Part shown: positions 1-8,791 of the stretch, piece after piece
Layout of the letters: each line of letters opens with the position of its first letter
Numbering within the stretch: position 1 is the first letter of the stretch
DNA from: Alphaproteobacteria bacterium
GTDB lineage: Bacteria; Pseudomonadota; Alphaproteobacteria; Caulobacterales; Parvularculaceae
DNA length: 64,000 nt
Reading direction: 5' to 3'
Assembly: GCA_030433215.1 (NCBI GenBank)
Contig: JAUIMC010000001.1
Span: forward strand, 124,001 to 188,000
Translations under genes and position numbers: made by a program
Notes under the pieces: generated by a model
What the model was told of the DNA's origin: nothing
Databases searched by the model: none
What the model saw: the letters and a program-made list of their open reading frames with translations, nothing else

Positions 1-1235
1 TCAAACCGATCCGCCCGCGACAGCGTCGGGAACAGTTTCAGCCAGGACGCCGCGCACAGGAGCGAGACGACTCCGCCTAAAATCACGGCATTGATCGGCC
101 CCAAAAACCGCGCCGCGACGCCGCTTTCGAATTCGCCGAGCTGGTTCGAGGCGGAGATGAAGATGAACGAAACGGAGGAGACGCGCCCGCGCATATTGTC
201 GGGTGTAGCGTGCTGGATGATCGACTGGCGGATAAACATCGACACCATGTCCGCCGCCCCGCCGATGGCCAGCATCACCATCGACAGCCAGAAGATTTTC
301 GAAAAGCCGAAGCCGAGCATCGAAAGTCCGTAAATCACGATGGAGCCGAGCAGCCAGGGACCGACCTTGCGTCCCAGCGGATTGGCGGCGAGGGCGAAGG
401 CGACAACCGCCGCGCCCACCGCCGGCGCGGCGCGAAGAAGACCCAGCCCCTCCGAGCCCACCATCAGGATATCGCGTGCAAAGACCGGCAGCAGCGCCGT
501 GACGCTGCCGAAAAAGACAACCACGAGATCAAGCGTGATCGAGCCTAGGACGAGCTTGTTGTTGAAGACATATTTGACGCCGTCGATAATCATCGACCAG
601 CCGCGCACATTGTGAACCGGTTCGTGGGGCGGCGTCTCGGCCGTTGCGAACATGACGACCGCAATGGCGGTCAACATCGCGCCGGCGCCGTAGACCACAT
701 GCGCGCCGCCGATGAACAGGAAACCGCCGATGGCGGGGCCCAGCATCGCCGCGCCTTGCATCCCCAGCGAGTTCCACGCAATCGCGAGGGGCAATTCGTC
801 CCGCGGCACCAGGCGCGGATAAAGCGAGCTCGACGCTGAGGGCGTGAAGGCGCTGACCGCGCCATTGCCGAAGGCCGCGCAGAAGATCGCCGGGATCGCG
901 ATATGGGCGGGCATGAAGCTTGCCGCGACCAGTGAGGAAATGACGAAAAACCGGACGATGTTCGAATAGACGAGGATCTTTTTGCGGTCGAAGCGGTCCG
1001 CCGCCTGTCCGCCGGGCAGGGACAGAAGCAGCACCGGCACGAACTGCGTCAGGCCCACAAGGCCAAGCATGAAGGCCGACTCCTCAATGGAGCGGGTGAG
1101 CCGCGACAGGTCGTAAATCTGCCAGCCAATGGCGATCGCCACCATCTGCCGCTCGGCGCTGATCAGCTGCCGCGCGATCCAGTAATGGCGATAGCCCTGA
1201 TGGCGAAAAATCGAAAAGGACGGAACGGAACGCAT
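1..1235 (-). CDS. MFS transporter (EntS/MFS_3-like), 3' end outside window
   Basis: The reverse strand reads open from ATG at 1235 to the left edge, 411 codons without a stop, so the C-terminus lies outside. The protein starts MRSVPSFSIFRHQGYRHYWI, typical of the enterobactin-exporter-like MFS branch, and has about 12 hydrophobic segments. The MFS loop 2-3 signature is visible as GGQAADRFDRKKILV near residue 75, and a second PDNMRGRVSS motif, typical of this branch, lies near residue 345. The likely role is proton-driven export of a small molecule at the inner membrane; the substrate is not predictable. It is divergent from the sulfotransferase gene, with 115 bp between the start codons. Family call firm, substrate unknown. 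Confidence 0.85.
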   Translation of the reverse strand, partial: MRSVPSFSIFRHQGYRHYWIARQLISAERQMVAIAIGWQIYDLSRLTRSIEESAFMLGLVGLTQFVPVLLLSLPGGQAADRFDRKKILVYSNIVRFFVISSLVAASFMPAHIAIPAIFCAAFGNGAVSAFTPSASSSLYPRLVPRDELPLAIAWNSLGMQGAAMLGPAIGGFLFIGGAHVVYGAGAMLTAIAVVMFATAETPPHEPVHNVRGWSMIIDGVKYVFNNKLVLGSITLDLVVVFFGSVTALLPVFARDILMVGSEGLGLLRAAPAVGAAVVAFALAANPLGRKVGPWLLGSIVIYGLSMLGFGFSKIFWLSMVMLAIGGAADMVSMFIRQSIIQHATPDNMRGRVSSVSFIFISASNQLGEFESGVAARFLGPINAVILGGVVSLLCAASWLKLFPTLSRADRF

Positions 1236-1350
1236 GTGCGCGGCGGACAATAGGCCTCATTCGAAAAGGCGCAACCGCAAAAAGGTGTTATCGCCTATCT
1301 TGCCAATCCGCCGCAGGCCCGCCTAGCTTGCCGGCCAATGATGGAGAGAG

Positions 1351-2037
1351 ATGATGGCGTTAAAAGTGATTGGCGCGGGCTTCGGGCGCACCGGAACAAG
1401 CTCCCTCAAAGTGGCGCTCGAACGGATCGGTTTCGGGCCCTGCTACCACATGACCGAAGTGCTGCTCTATCCGGGCCGCATTGGCCAATGGGAAGAGGCG
1501 GCTAGGGGCGCGGCCGACTGGCACGCGATCTATGACGGCTACGCCTCGGCGGTGGACTGGCCCACGGCGACATACTGGCGCGAACTGGCGGATCATTATC
1601 CCAACGCCAAAGTGATCCTCTCGACGCGCGATCCGGAGAAATGGTTCGAGTCGACGCAGGAAACCATTCTCTCGCCGGGCATGTGGGAGATGATGAAAGA
1701 CACGGCCTTCGGCGCCATGACGAAAAAAACCATCAACGCCCTCTTCGACGGCAAGATCCACGATCGCGAGACGCTGCTCCGGGTCTTCAAAGAGAACGAA
1801 GCCGCCGTGAAAGCGGCGATCCCGGCGGAGCGCCTCCTGGTTTTTGAAGCCAGGGAGGGCTGGGCGCCGCTATGCGAGTTTCTGGGCGTCGCGGTTCCCG
1901 ACGAGCCCTATCCGCGCGTCAATTCCAAAGAAGAGATGAAAAACTTCAACGATATGGCGAATTCGGAGGTCGGCCGCGCCATGATGGAAGGCGACGGCAT
2001 GCCGGAAGAAATGCGCCTGGCGCTGTTCAAGAAATAG
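1351..2037 (+). CDS. Sulfotransferase family protein (Sulfotransfer_4 type)
   Basis: The 228-aa protein carries a PAPS 5'-phosphosulfate loop at residues 8-19 (GAGFGRTGTSSL) and a 3'-phosphate motif around residues 89-100 (ILSTRDPEKWFE). These are the two hallmarks of cytosolic sulfotransferases, and the length fits the short P-loop sulfotransferase family. The expected reaction is sulfate transfer from PAPS to an alcohol or sugar; the acceptor is unknown. There is no signal peptide. A GGAGAG Shine-Dalgarno precedes ATG 1351. The GNAT gene follows after 16 bp, so the two are probably co-transcribed. Confidence 0.85.
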   Translation: MMALKVIGAGFGRTGTSSLKVALERIGFGPCYHMTEVLLYPGRIGQWEEAARGAADWHAIYDGYASAVDWPTATYWRELADHYPNAKVILSTRDPEKWFESTQETILSPGMWEMMKDTAFGAMTKKTINALFDGKIHDRETLLRVFKENEAAVKAAIPAERLLVFEAREGWAPLCEFLGVAVPDEPYPRVNSKEEMKNFNDMANSEVGRAMMEGDGMPEEMRLALFKK

Positions 2038-2053
2038 AGCGGGGACGGACGGT

Positions 2054-2509
2054 TTGCGTATTATCGAAGACGACCTTTCCGACGACCGCGTGCGTGCGCT
2101 GCTCGCCTATCATTTCGAGATGATGCACGAAAACTCGCCGCCGGGCATGGCCTATGTGCTCGATGTCGACGGGCTGAAAGCCCCGGAAATGAGCTTCTGG
2201 AGCGCCTGGGACGGCGACGCCCTGCTCGGTTTCGGCGCTCTGAAAGAGCTGGAGCCGGGCTGGGGCGAGATCAAATCCATGCGCACCCACCCCGACCATC
2301 TGGGCAAGCGCGTCGGCGCCGCCATTCTCGATCACATCATCGCGGTCGCCAAGGCGCGCGGCTATAAACGCCTCAGCCTCGAGACCGGCTCGACGCCGAC
2401 CTTTCTCGCCGCCATCGCTCTTTACAAGAAGCGCGGCTTTGAAAGCGGGGAGGCGTTCGCCGGCTATGCGACCAGCGACTTCAACCAGTTCCTGCATCTC
2501 GATCTGTAG
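2054..2509 (+). CDS. GNAT family N-acetyltransferase
   Basis: A 151-aa single-domain GNAT protein. Motif A, which binds acetyl-CoA, is seen near residues 76-92 (MRTHPDHLGKRVGAAIL), followed by a LYKKRGF segment typical of motif B. The N-terminal DDLSDDRVRALLAYH pattern is shared with a widespread group of small-substrate acetyltransferases. The start is taken as TTG 2054, behind a GGGGACGGACGG ribosome site just after the sulfotransferase stop; no ATG fits the conserved N-terminus. The substrate cannot be told. Confidence 0.85.
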   Translation: MRIIEDDLSDDRVRALLAYHFEMMHENSPPGMAYVLDVDGLKAPEMSFWSAWDGDALLGFGALKELEPGWGEIKSMRTHPDHLGKRVGAAILDHIIAVAKARGYKRLSLETGSTPTFLAAIALYKKRGFESGEAFAGYATSDFNQFLHLDL

Positions 2510-2614
2510 ACGGCGCTTCCCATGGGGAAGCGGATCGATTCCCATTGGGTGTTTGCGCGCGCGCCATGGCGCCCCTAGAGTAAGACAAAGGCGCGTCGAG
2601 CAGGGGAGAGGCCG

Positions 2615-3244
2615 ATGACTGCCGCATTTTCAGGTATTGTGCGTACCGAAACCGAGCTTCGCGAGATCATCGGGGAGCCCGCCGCGCCCGTGGTTCAGAA
2701 GACTCTGTCCGCGCTCGACCGGCATTGCCGCGCGTATATTGCGAAATCGCCCTTCCTTCTGATTGCGTCCTCGGACAGCGACGGCCGCATGGACATTTCG
2801 CCTAAGGGCGATCCGCCGGGCTTCGTGCGCGTCATCGACGATGAGACGCTGGCGATCCCCGACCGGCCGGGCAACCGCCGCGCCGATACGTTTCATAACC
2901 TTCTGCAGAATCCGCGTCTGGGGCTGATCTTTCTCATTCCCGGCAAAAAGGAAACCTTGCGCGTCAGCGGCCGCGCCGAAATCGTGCATGATGAAGCCTT
3001 GCGTGAGACCATGGCGATCAACGGCAAGGCGCCCGATCTCGCGCTTGTCGTCCGCGTGGAGGAAGCGTTCTTTCACTGCGCCAAATGCGTGACGCGCTCG
3101 AAACTCTGGCGGCCGGGCGATTGGCCGTCGCTCAAAGGCTTGCCGACGCTCGCCGAAACGATGATCGATGCGGCGAAAATCGACGCGCCGGCCGACGCCG
3201 TTCAGGCGCTTATCGACCAGGATGAAAAAGAGCGGCTTTACTAG
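2615..3244 (+). CDS. PPOX-class FMN-dependent flavoprotein (pyridoxamine-phosphate-oxidase fold)
   Basis: The 209-aa protein matches the PPOX split-barrel family of the MSMEG_1061/DR_2398 kind. It shows the core DISPKGDPPGFVRV and IPDRPGNRRADTFHNLL, then a conserved FFHCAKCVTRSKLW near residue 150, characteristic of this subgroup. The expected activity is FMN-binding oxidoreduction of an unknown substrate. ATG 2615 follows GGGAGAGG. It heads a same-strand run with the downstream hydrolases, separated by 24 bp. True pyridoxine-phosphate oxidase (PdxH) is less likely given the sequence pattern. Confidence 0.8.
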   Translation: MTAAFSGIVRTETELREIIGEPAAPVVQKTLSALDRHCRAYIAKSPFLLIASSDSDGRMDISPKGDPPGFVRVIDDETLAIPDRPGNRRADTFHNLLQNPRLGLIFLIPGKKETLRVSGRAEIVHDEALRETMAINGKAPDLALVVRVEEAFFHCAKCVTRSKLWRPGDWPSLKGLPTLAETMIDAAKIDAPADAVQALIDQDEKERLY

Positions 3245-3268
3245 GCGCCGCGTCAGGGGAGGCCGGAT

Positions 3269-3961
3269 TTGGCGAAGGAGACGGCTTTTGTTCTGGTGCA
3301 CGGCGCCTGGTGGGGCGGCGACTGGTTCTGGCGCGGCGTCGCGGACCGTTTGCGCGCCGAAGGGCATCGGGTTTTCACGCCCATGCTCACGGGGCTCGGC
3401 TCGCGCGCGCATCTGAAAGACTGCGGCGTCGATCTTTCCCTGCATATTATGGACATCGTCAATCTCATCGAATGGGAAGAGCTCACCGATATCGTTCTCG
3501 TCGGCCATTCCTATGCGGGCATGGTGGTTTCGGGCGCGGTGGAAAAGCTTCCGGAAGGAACCGTCCGCTCCATCGTCTTTCTTGACGCATTCCTGCCGGA
3601 AAACGGCGAGGCGCTGACTGACATTGCTTCGAATTTCAAGGACCTTGCGGGCGATCACGACCCGGTGCCGCCGCCGGTGTTTTTCGCCGGCGACAATGAA
3701 GAGCTGAAAGCGGTTCTCGAAAAGCGCGGCAGCCCGCAGCCGCGCGCGTGTTTCGAGGAGCGCGCGGCGATCACCGGCGCGCGCGAGCGTATCGCCATAA
3801 AGACATATGTTCTCGCGACGACGGGCGAGGTCTTCACGCGTTTCTTTGAAAAGACGAAGGCCGACCCTTCCTGGCGCACGGAGACAGTGTCCTGCGCGCA
3901 TTTTCCCATGCTCGAGGCGCCAGGAGAAACCGCGGAGATTTTATTGCGCGCCATGGAATGA
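3269..3961 (+). CDS. Alpha/beta hydrolase, methylesterase/hydroxynitrile-lyase-like
   Basis: A 230-aa alpha/beta hydrolase. The oxyanion region is VLVHGAWWGG (8-17), the nucleophile elbow is GHSYAG with Ser81, and the probable catalytic His is His211 in CAHFPMLEAP. This short form resembles plant methylesterase/HNL-type hydrolases. The start is TTG 3269 behind GGGAGG at a good distance. It is a clear paralogue of the gene at 5114-5815 (same length, same VFTPxLTGLG and ADPSWRTET motifs), and a stump of a third copy begins 22 bp downstream. Substrate unknown, probably a small ester. Confidence 0.85.
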   Translation: MAKETAFVLVHGAWWGGDWFWRGVADRLRAEGHRVFTPMLTGLGSRAHLKDCGVDLSLHIMDIVNLIEWEELTDIVLVGHSYAGMVVSGAVEKLPEGTVRSIVFLDAFLPENGEALTDIASNFKDLAGDHDPVPPPVFFAGDNEELKAVLEKRGSPQPRACFEERAAITGARERIAIKTYVLATTGEVFTRFFEKTKADPSWRTETVSCAHFPMLEAPGETAEILLRAME

Positions 3962-3983
3962 CGCATAGCGAAGGGGGAGACAG

Positions 3984-4082
3984 ATGAGCGACAAACCCAC
4001 ATTCGTTCTGGTGCACGGCGCCTGGTGGGCCGGGGAATGGTGGTGGCGCGGCGTTTCCGAGCCCTTGCGGGCGGCTTTGTAA
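3984..4082 (+). pseudogene. Truncated third copy of the tandem alpha/beta hydrolase
   Basis: A good ribosome site (AAGGGGGAGA) and ATG at 3984 lead into 32 codons, then TAA. The residues TFVLVHGAWWAGEWWWRGVS align directly with the first 30 residues of the hydrolases at 3269 and 5114, then homology stops. Nothing downstream in any frame resumes the family pattern, so this is a 3'-deleted remnant, not a small gene. Directly after the stop lies a short direct repeat (GTTTGGGTAAG twice, about 15 bp apart), which may mark the deletion scar. Confidence 0.8.
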
Positions 4083-4156
4083 GGCGTTTGGGTAAGTAGT
4101 TTGGGTAAGGCGCTGGCGACTTTAAAACGTAGACGGATTAAAGGGAGGAGCCTTCG

Positions 4157-5089
4157 ATGCTGATGCGGATCCTGATGACGTTTGGCCTGTTTGCCGTTAC
4201 AGGCGCCGGCGCTGAAGATCGCGCTGCGGCGGTTACGGCGCGCGCGCCGGCCGGAGACGGCGCCATCGAATATATCCTCTCCGGTCCGGAAGACGGGGAG
4301 CCGCTGTTATTGCTGCATGGAAGCTTTCTCGCCGAGGCGTTCGCGCCTGTCGCGGTCCAGCCAGCACTGAACGACTATCGCCTCATCCGCGTGCATCGCC
4401 GCGGTTATGCGGGCAGTTCGGGCTTTTCGGGCGACAGCTTCTCGATTGCCGATCAGGCCGCTGACGCGTTCGCCGTGATGGACGCGCTTGGGATCGAGCG
4501 CGCCCATGTGGGCGGCTATTCCTATGGCGGCGCTGTGATGCTGGAGATGGCGGCGGCCTCGCCCGAGCGCCTCGCCTCGCTGGTGCTGATCGAAAGCGCG
4601 CCGCCGCCGGGCGTGGCGCCGCAGGCTCCTCCGCCGGTGGCGGAGGGCGGCGCGGACAGTCCGCCCCCGGACCCGCTCATGGCGACCGGCATGAAAGCGG
4701 GCGAGCAACTGGCGGAAGGCGACGCCGAAGGCGCGCTTGAAACCATGTCGAGTTTCATTTTCGGCGATGACTGGCGTGATTTCTATGACGCTGTTCCGGG
4801 CGGCTATGAACAGGCGCTCGCGGACATGCCGAACTATTTTCCCATCGAAGGCGCGGCGATTGGCGCGTGGATGGGCGCCGCTTACGATGCGGGCGCGCTC
4901 GACCAGCCCGTTCTGGTGATGTGGGGCGGGGAAGGCGGGCCGGCCGCGTCTCTTGCCGAGGCGACAATAGCGGCCTTTCCTGACGCGGAGGGCGTCGAGG
5001 CGCCCGGCGTCGATCACGCGCTGCCGACCGCCGCGCCGGAGGCCGCCGCGCAAGCGATAGCGGATTTCCTGGCGCGCCATCCCATGTAA
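4157..5089 (+). CDS. Exported alpha/beta hydrolase
   Basis: The 310-aa protein has an N-terminal signal peptide (about residues 1-19, ending GAGA). The hydrolase fold shows LLLLHGSF near 51-58, nucleophile elbow GYSYGG with Ser122, and a late His287 in GVDHALP. A Pro/Ala-rich insertion (about residues 151-173) sits in the lid region. It is not a close paralogue of the flanking hydrolases; it looks inserted between them, behind the stump of the third copy. A strong GGGAGGAG site precedes ATG 4157. Likely a periplasmic esterase or lipase-like enzyme; substrate unknown. Confidence 0.8.
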   Translation: MLMRILMTFGLFAVTGAGAEDRAAAVTARAPAGDGAIEYILSGPEDGEPLLLLHGSFLAEAFAPVAVQPALNDYRLIRVHRRGYAGSSGFSGDSFSIADQAADAFAVMDALGIERAHVGGYSYGGAVMLEMAAASPERLASLVLIESAPPPGVAPQAPPPVAEGGADSPPPDPLMATGMKAGEQLAEGDAEGALETMSSFIFGDDWRDFYDAVPGGYEQALADMPNYFPIEGAAIGAWMGAAYDAGALDQPVLVMWGGEGGPAASLAEATIAAFPDAEGVEAPGVDHALPTAAPEAAAQAIADFLARHPM

Positions 5090-5113
5090 ACGTCACTGCA
5101 AAGGACAGCATTC

Positions 5114-5815
5114 ATGACGCAAGACCCGAAAACTTTCGTTCTGGTTCATGGCGGTTTTTGCAGCGGGCGCTGGTGGCGTGAAACCGCGGACATTCTTCAA
5201 GCGCAAGGTCATCGCGTTTTCACGCCGACGCTGACCGGGCTCGGGGAGCGCGCGCATCTTTCGAGCCGCAAGGTCAATCTCACGACCCATGCGAAAGACG
5301 TCGCCAATCTCGTCAAACACGAAGGGCTGAAAGACATCGTTCTTGTGGGCCATTCCTATGGCGGGATGGTGATCAGCATGGCGGCGGAATTGATCCCCGA
5401 AGGGACGATCCGCTGTATCGTGTTTCTTGACGCGGTCTATCTCGATGACGGCGAAAGCCTGTTCGATTCCGCGCCGCAATTTAAGGAAGCGGCGGGCGAC
5501 GCCGATGAGGTCCCGCCGCCGCCATCGGCGGTATTCGGCTATGACGGCGAGCTCGGCGCCTTTATGGAGCGCATCGCGTCGCCGCATCCGGTGGAGACCT
5601 TTGCGGAAAAGCTGAAGATCACCGGCGCGCGCGACCGCGTTCCCGTCAAGACATTCGTTTGGGCGCTCAACAGCGGCATTCCGGTTTTCGAGAACTATTA
5701 TGAGCGGCTGAAGGCCGATCCGTCCTGGCGCACCGAAACCATGGAAACGCGCCATGACATGATGCTCGAGGCGCCGGAGGAGACGGCGGCTGTCCTCATG
5801 CGCGCCGCCGTCTGA
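5114..5815 (+). CDS. Alpha/beta hydrolase, paralogue of the 3269 gene
   Basis: The 233-aa cytosolic hydrolase has VLVHGGFCSG (9-18), nucleophile elbow GHSYGG (Ser81) and a probable catalytic His214 in RHDMMLEAP. It aligns end to end with the protein at 3269-3961, including the ADPSWRTET stretch before the catalytic His, so the two arose by tandem duplication. AAGGA precedes ATG 5114, 24 bp after the preceding gene. The small dialkyl-ester or methyl-ester hydrolase class is the closest family; the real substrate is not visible. Confidence 0.85.
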   Translation: MTQDPKTFVLVHGGFCSGRWWRETADILQAQGHRVFTPTLTGLGERAHLSSRKVNLTTHAKDVANLVKHEGLKDIVLVGHSYGGMVISMAAELIPEGTIRCIVFLDAVYLDDGESLFDSAPQFKEAAGDADEVPPPPSAVFGYDGELGAFMERIASPHPVETFAEKLKITGARDRVPVKTFVWALNSGIPVFENYYERLKADPSWRTETMETRHDMMLEAPEETAAVLMRAAV

Positions 5816-5881
5816 CGCGAAACGGTTGCGCTTTGCGCCCGTTGCGCTAGGCCATGGCTCCGAAGAGCTGAGAGAGAAGCC

Positions 5882-6685
5882 ATGGCCAAGACATCCATTC
5901 TCGTCGCCGGCGCCGGGGGCCGCATGGGCCGCGCCATCGTCGCGGAAATCCTGAGAACGCCGGGCGCGAGCCTTGCGGGCGGGTTCGAGCGCCCGGACGG
6001 GGCCGCCGTGGGCAAGGATATCGGCGTTCTCGCCGGGCTCGACGCCCTGGGGCTTGCCGTCGAGGATGCGGCGGAGAAGGGGCTATCGCGCGCCGGGGCG
6101 CTGATCGATTTCACCGCGCCCGCCGTCTCCGTTCACAACGCCAGGGCCGCCGCGAAAGAGGGCGTCGCCCATGTCATCGGCACCACCGGCTTTTCCGCCG
6201 AGGACGAGGCGGCGATCGCCGAGGCGGCGAAGACCGTTCCCGTCGTCAAATCCGGCAATATGAGCGTCGGCGTGAACATCCTGACGGCGCTGGTGGAAAA
6301 GGCGGCGAAGGCGCTCGGCGAGGATTACGACATCGAGGTTTTCGAGGCCCATCACCGGGCGAAAGTCGACGCGCCGTCGGGCACGGCCCTGATGCTGGGC
6401 CGGGCGGCGGCCCTGGGGCGCGGCGTCGATTTCGAGGACAAGCGCGCGGACGCCGACCGCACCGGCAAGCGTGAGGCCGGGGATATCGGCTTTTCGGTGA
6501 TGCGCGGCGGCGGGATCGTCGGCGAGCACAGCGTCGCTTTTGCGGGGATGCAGGAGGTTATCACGCTTTCCCATTCGGCCATCGACCGCGGTCTTTTCGC
6601 GAAGGGCGCGGTAACCGCCGCGCGCTGGGCCATGACCCAGCCGCCGGGGCTTTACTCCATGCGCGACGTCCTGGGTCTCGACTAA
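5882..6685 (+). CDS. dapB: 4-hydroxy-tetrahydrodipicolinate reductase
   Basis: DapB catalyses the NAD(P)H-dependent reduction step of the diaminopimelate/lysine pathway in the cytosol. The 267-aa length is standard. The N-terminal nucleotide loop is GAGGRMG (10-16), GTTGF is at 100-104, SGNMSVGVN marks the substrate domain, and the catalytic box EAHHRAKVDAPSGTA (155-169) holds His157 and Lys161. ATG 5882 follows GAGAGAAG. The gene sits alone between the hydrolase cluster and the protease; no lysine-pathway neighbour is present. Confidence 0.97.
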   Translation: MAKTSILVAGAGGRMGRAIVAEILRTPGASLAGGFERPDGAAVGKDIGVLAGLDALGLAVEDAAEKGLSRAGALIDFTAPAVSVHNARAAAKEGVAHVIGTTGFSAEDEAAIAEAAKTVPVVKSGNMSVGVNILTALVEKAAKALGEDYDIEVFEAHHRAKVDAPSGTALMLGRAAALGRGVDFEDKRADADRTGKREAGDIGFSVMRGGGIVGEHSVAFAGMQEVITLSHSAIDRGLFAKGAVTAARWAMTQPPGLYSMRDVLGLD

Positions 6686-6799
6686 ACGCCCCCCTGATCG
6701 GCCGTCATGGTTAACCCGATAGGCTGAAAATCAACCATTCGCGTAGATATTCGCGAAACCAGGATTTGCCACACTGGCCCCTCGAGTGAAGGGGCACGC

Positions 6800-7348
6800 A
6801 TGCGTACTGAAATCATCGCCGCCGCCGGTATCGTGGCCGCCTCCGTCATCGGCGTGCGCGTCTATGACGGGCGCGTCAGTGAGATCGAGCGCAGCGAGGC
6901 TGCGCTTGTGAGAGCCGAAGCGCATGCGCCGCACCGTGAAAGGACTGGCCGCGCCGCCTCCCTGACGGCGGGCTGGGATGACGAGATCCGCATCGCCGCC
7001 GCCCCCGACCGCCAGTTCTACGTCACCGCCGACGTCAACCGGCGCGACTTCAGGTTCCTCGTGGACACAGGCGCGAGCTATGTGGCGCTGCGCGATTCCG
7101 ATGCGCGCGAGGCGGGCGTCTATACATCCTATACGGACTATACCTATCCCGTGCACACGGCGAACGGCCAGACCAATGCGGCCTTCGTCACCCTCGACGA
7201 GATCGAGATCGACGGCATCCGCGTCGAAGGCGTGAAGGCGTTCATCCTGAAAGACGAACAGCTTTCCGTGAACCTTCTCGGCATGAGCTTCCTGTCGCGC
7301 CTCGAAAGCGTCGAGGCGAGGAAGGGTGAACTCCTGCTTAGGGGCTAG
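6800..7348 (+). CDS. Membrane-anchored retropepsin-like aspartic protease (TIGR02281 type)
   Basis: A 182-aa protein with one N-terminal hydrophobic segment (about 5-20), then a single aspartic-protease domain. The catalytic motif is FLVDTGASYVAL, with Asp89; a homodimer would supply the second Asp, as in retropepsins. A later LLGMSFLSRLE pattern is typical of the clan-AA TIGR02281 family common in alphaproteobacteria. Role unknown; probably periplasmic-facing. It is convergent with the UbiH-type gene, and a palindromic repeat fills the gap. Confidence 0.88.
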   Translation: MRTEIIAAAGIVAASVIGVRVYDGRVSEIERSEAALVRAEAHAPHRERTGRAASLTAGWDDEIRIAAAPDRQFYVTADVNRRDFRFLVDTGASYVALRDSDAREAGVYTSYTDYTYPVHTANGQTNAAFVTLDEIEIDGIRVEGVKAFILKDEQLSVNLLGMSFLSRLESVEARKGELLLRG

Positions 7349-7349
7349 A

Positions 7350-7393
7350 GCGCATCCACAAAAAGTGGGAACCGGTTTTTGTGAAGGATGCGC
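7350..7393. repeat. Palindromic intergenic repeat resembling the rhizobial GTGGGAACCGG element
   Basis: The stretch is an imperfect palindrome: GCGCATCC then ACAAAAA on the left, TTTTTGT then (three unpaired bases) GGATGCGC on the right, around a core GTGGGAACCGG. This AAAGTGGGAACCGGTTTT-type core is, to my knowledge, a very common intergenic palindrome in Rhizobiales and other alphaproteobacteria. It lies between two convergent genes, where it could also act as a bidirectional terminator. No second copy was noticed in the window. Confidence 0.7.
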
Positions 7394-7402
7394 GCAAGCA
7401 GT

Positions 7403-8650
7403 CTAGGCTTCTCTTTGCATCAGGCTCGGCAGTGCGCCGAGATCGGCGCCGGCCTGTTTCATGAAAAATTCCCGCAAGGGTTTCACCCTTCCGACCGCGC
7501 CCATGCCGATGTCCCGGGCGACGCGCAAGGGCCCGAAATCATTGGAAAAGAGCCGGTTTAAAAGATCCGTGCCGAGGGCGAGGGAGGCCGAGTCGAAGCG
7601 CCGCCAGCGCTGGTAATTCTGCAAGACCGTCAACGCGCCGATGTCGAGGCCGACATCTCGGCCGTCGCTTAAAACATCAACCAGCGCGGCGATGTCCTTG
7701 ATCCCGAGATTATAGCCCTGTCCGGCAATCGGGTGAACGGCATGGGCCGCGTCGCCGATCAGCGCAAGGCGCGGCGCGACATAAGTCTGCGCCAGGGTGA
7801 AGGCGAGGGGATAGGACCAGCGCGGGCCCGCCGGCGTCACGGGCCCGAGATACGGTCCGAAGCGATTTTCAATCTCTGTACGGAATGATTTTTCATCGAG
7901 CGCCATATAGGCGGGCGCGGCGTCGGCGCGTTCGGTCCAGACCAGCGACGACCGGTTCTCGGTCATGGGCAGGATCGCGAAAGGGCCGGACGGCAGGAAG
8001 AACTCCTGCGCGAAGCCCTCATGGGGGCGTTCATGGGCGACCGTGGCGACGATGCCGGTCTGGTTGTAGCGCCAGTCATTGGTCTTGATCCCGGCCTCGG
8101 CGCGAAGCGCGGACCGCCGTCCGTCCGCGGCGATGACGAGGCTCGCTGAAAGGCGGCGCCCGTCGGCAAGGTCGACGATGGCTTCGCCCGGATTGAACGC
8201 CGTCGCCGCGCGCCTGGCCGGCGCAAAGAGCGTAACGTTTTCGGCGGCGTCGATGGCGTCGAAAAGCACGTCGCGGATGACCCGGTTTTCGACGATCCAG
8301 CCCAGCGGCTGGTCTTCTCCCAGCTCGCGGCTGTCGAAATGCAGGAAGAAGCGCGACACCGTTCCGTCCGAAAAGCGCGATTTCGCGCGCCCGTCGGTGA
8401 CGAGAATGTCTCTAATGGCCTCGGCTTCAGGGGCCATCGCGTCCCACAGCCCGAGGCGCTTGAAAACACGGGCCGAGGCGTAGGAAATCGCCGAGGTGCG
8501 CCCGTCAAAGGCCGCGCCGCGCATCTCGGCCGGATCGCCCGCATCGACCACCGCGCAGGAAAAGCCCTGGGCGGCAAGGGCCAGCGCGGCGAGGCCGCCG
8601 GCGGGCCCGCCGCCGATGATGACAATGTCGAAGCTTTCCGGTTCGCTCAT
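7403..8650 (-). CDS. UbiH/UbiF/VisC/COQ6-family FAD-dependent hydroxylase
   Basis: A flavin monooxygenase of the ubiquinone-biosynthesis hydroxylase family. The 415-aa form starting at MSEPESFDIVII has the FAD dinucleotide motif GGGPAG at 13-18, the DG motif AADGRRSALR at 175-184, and the GD motif LIGDAAHAVHPIAGQGYN at 297-314. The open frame extends 14 codons upstream to an ATG at 8692, but neither start has a clear ribosome site and family members start close to the Rossmann motif. Likely role: hydroxylation of a ubiquinone precursor ring; which carbon is not decidable from sequence. Confidence 0.9.
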   Translation of the reverse strand: MSEPESFDIVIIGGGPAGGLAALALAAQGFSCAVVDAGDPAEMRGAAFDGRTSAISYASARVFKRLGLWDAMAPEAEAIRDILVTDGRAKSRFSDGTVSRFFLHFDSRELGEDQPLGWIVENRVIRDVLFDAIDAAENVTLFAPARRAATAFNPGEAIVDLADGRRLSASLVIAADGRRSALRAEAGIKTNDWRYNQTGIVATVAHERPHEGFAQEFFLPSGPFAILPMTENRSSLVWTERADAAPAYMALDEKSFRTEIENRFGPYLGPVTPAGPRWSYPLAFTLAQTYVAPRLALIGDAAHAVHPIAGQGYNLGIKDIAALVDVLSDGRDVGLDIGALTVLQNYQRWRRFDSASLALGTDLLNRLFSNDFGPLRVARDIGMGAVGRVKPLREFFMKQAGADLGALPSLMQREA

Positions 8651-8791
8651 GGACGGGACAATCGCCCGGCGGCTTTGCGGCGTCCAGTCCATTAGGCTGC
8701 GCTGCGGCGAAATGCGCTGAAAAGAACGGGCGCTTTAACCCTTCGGGAAACACTTCTAGGAGAGGGTGCCCCTTGAGGTTCGGACCGATCC

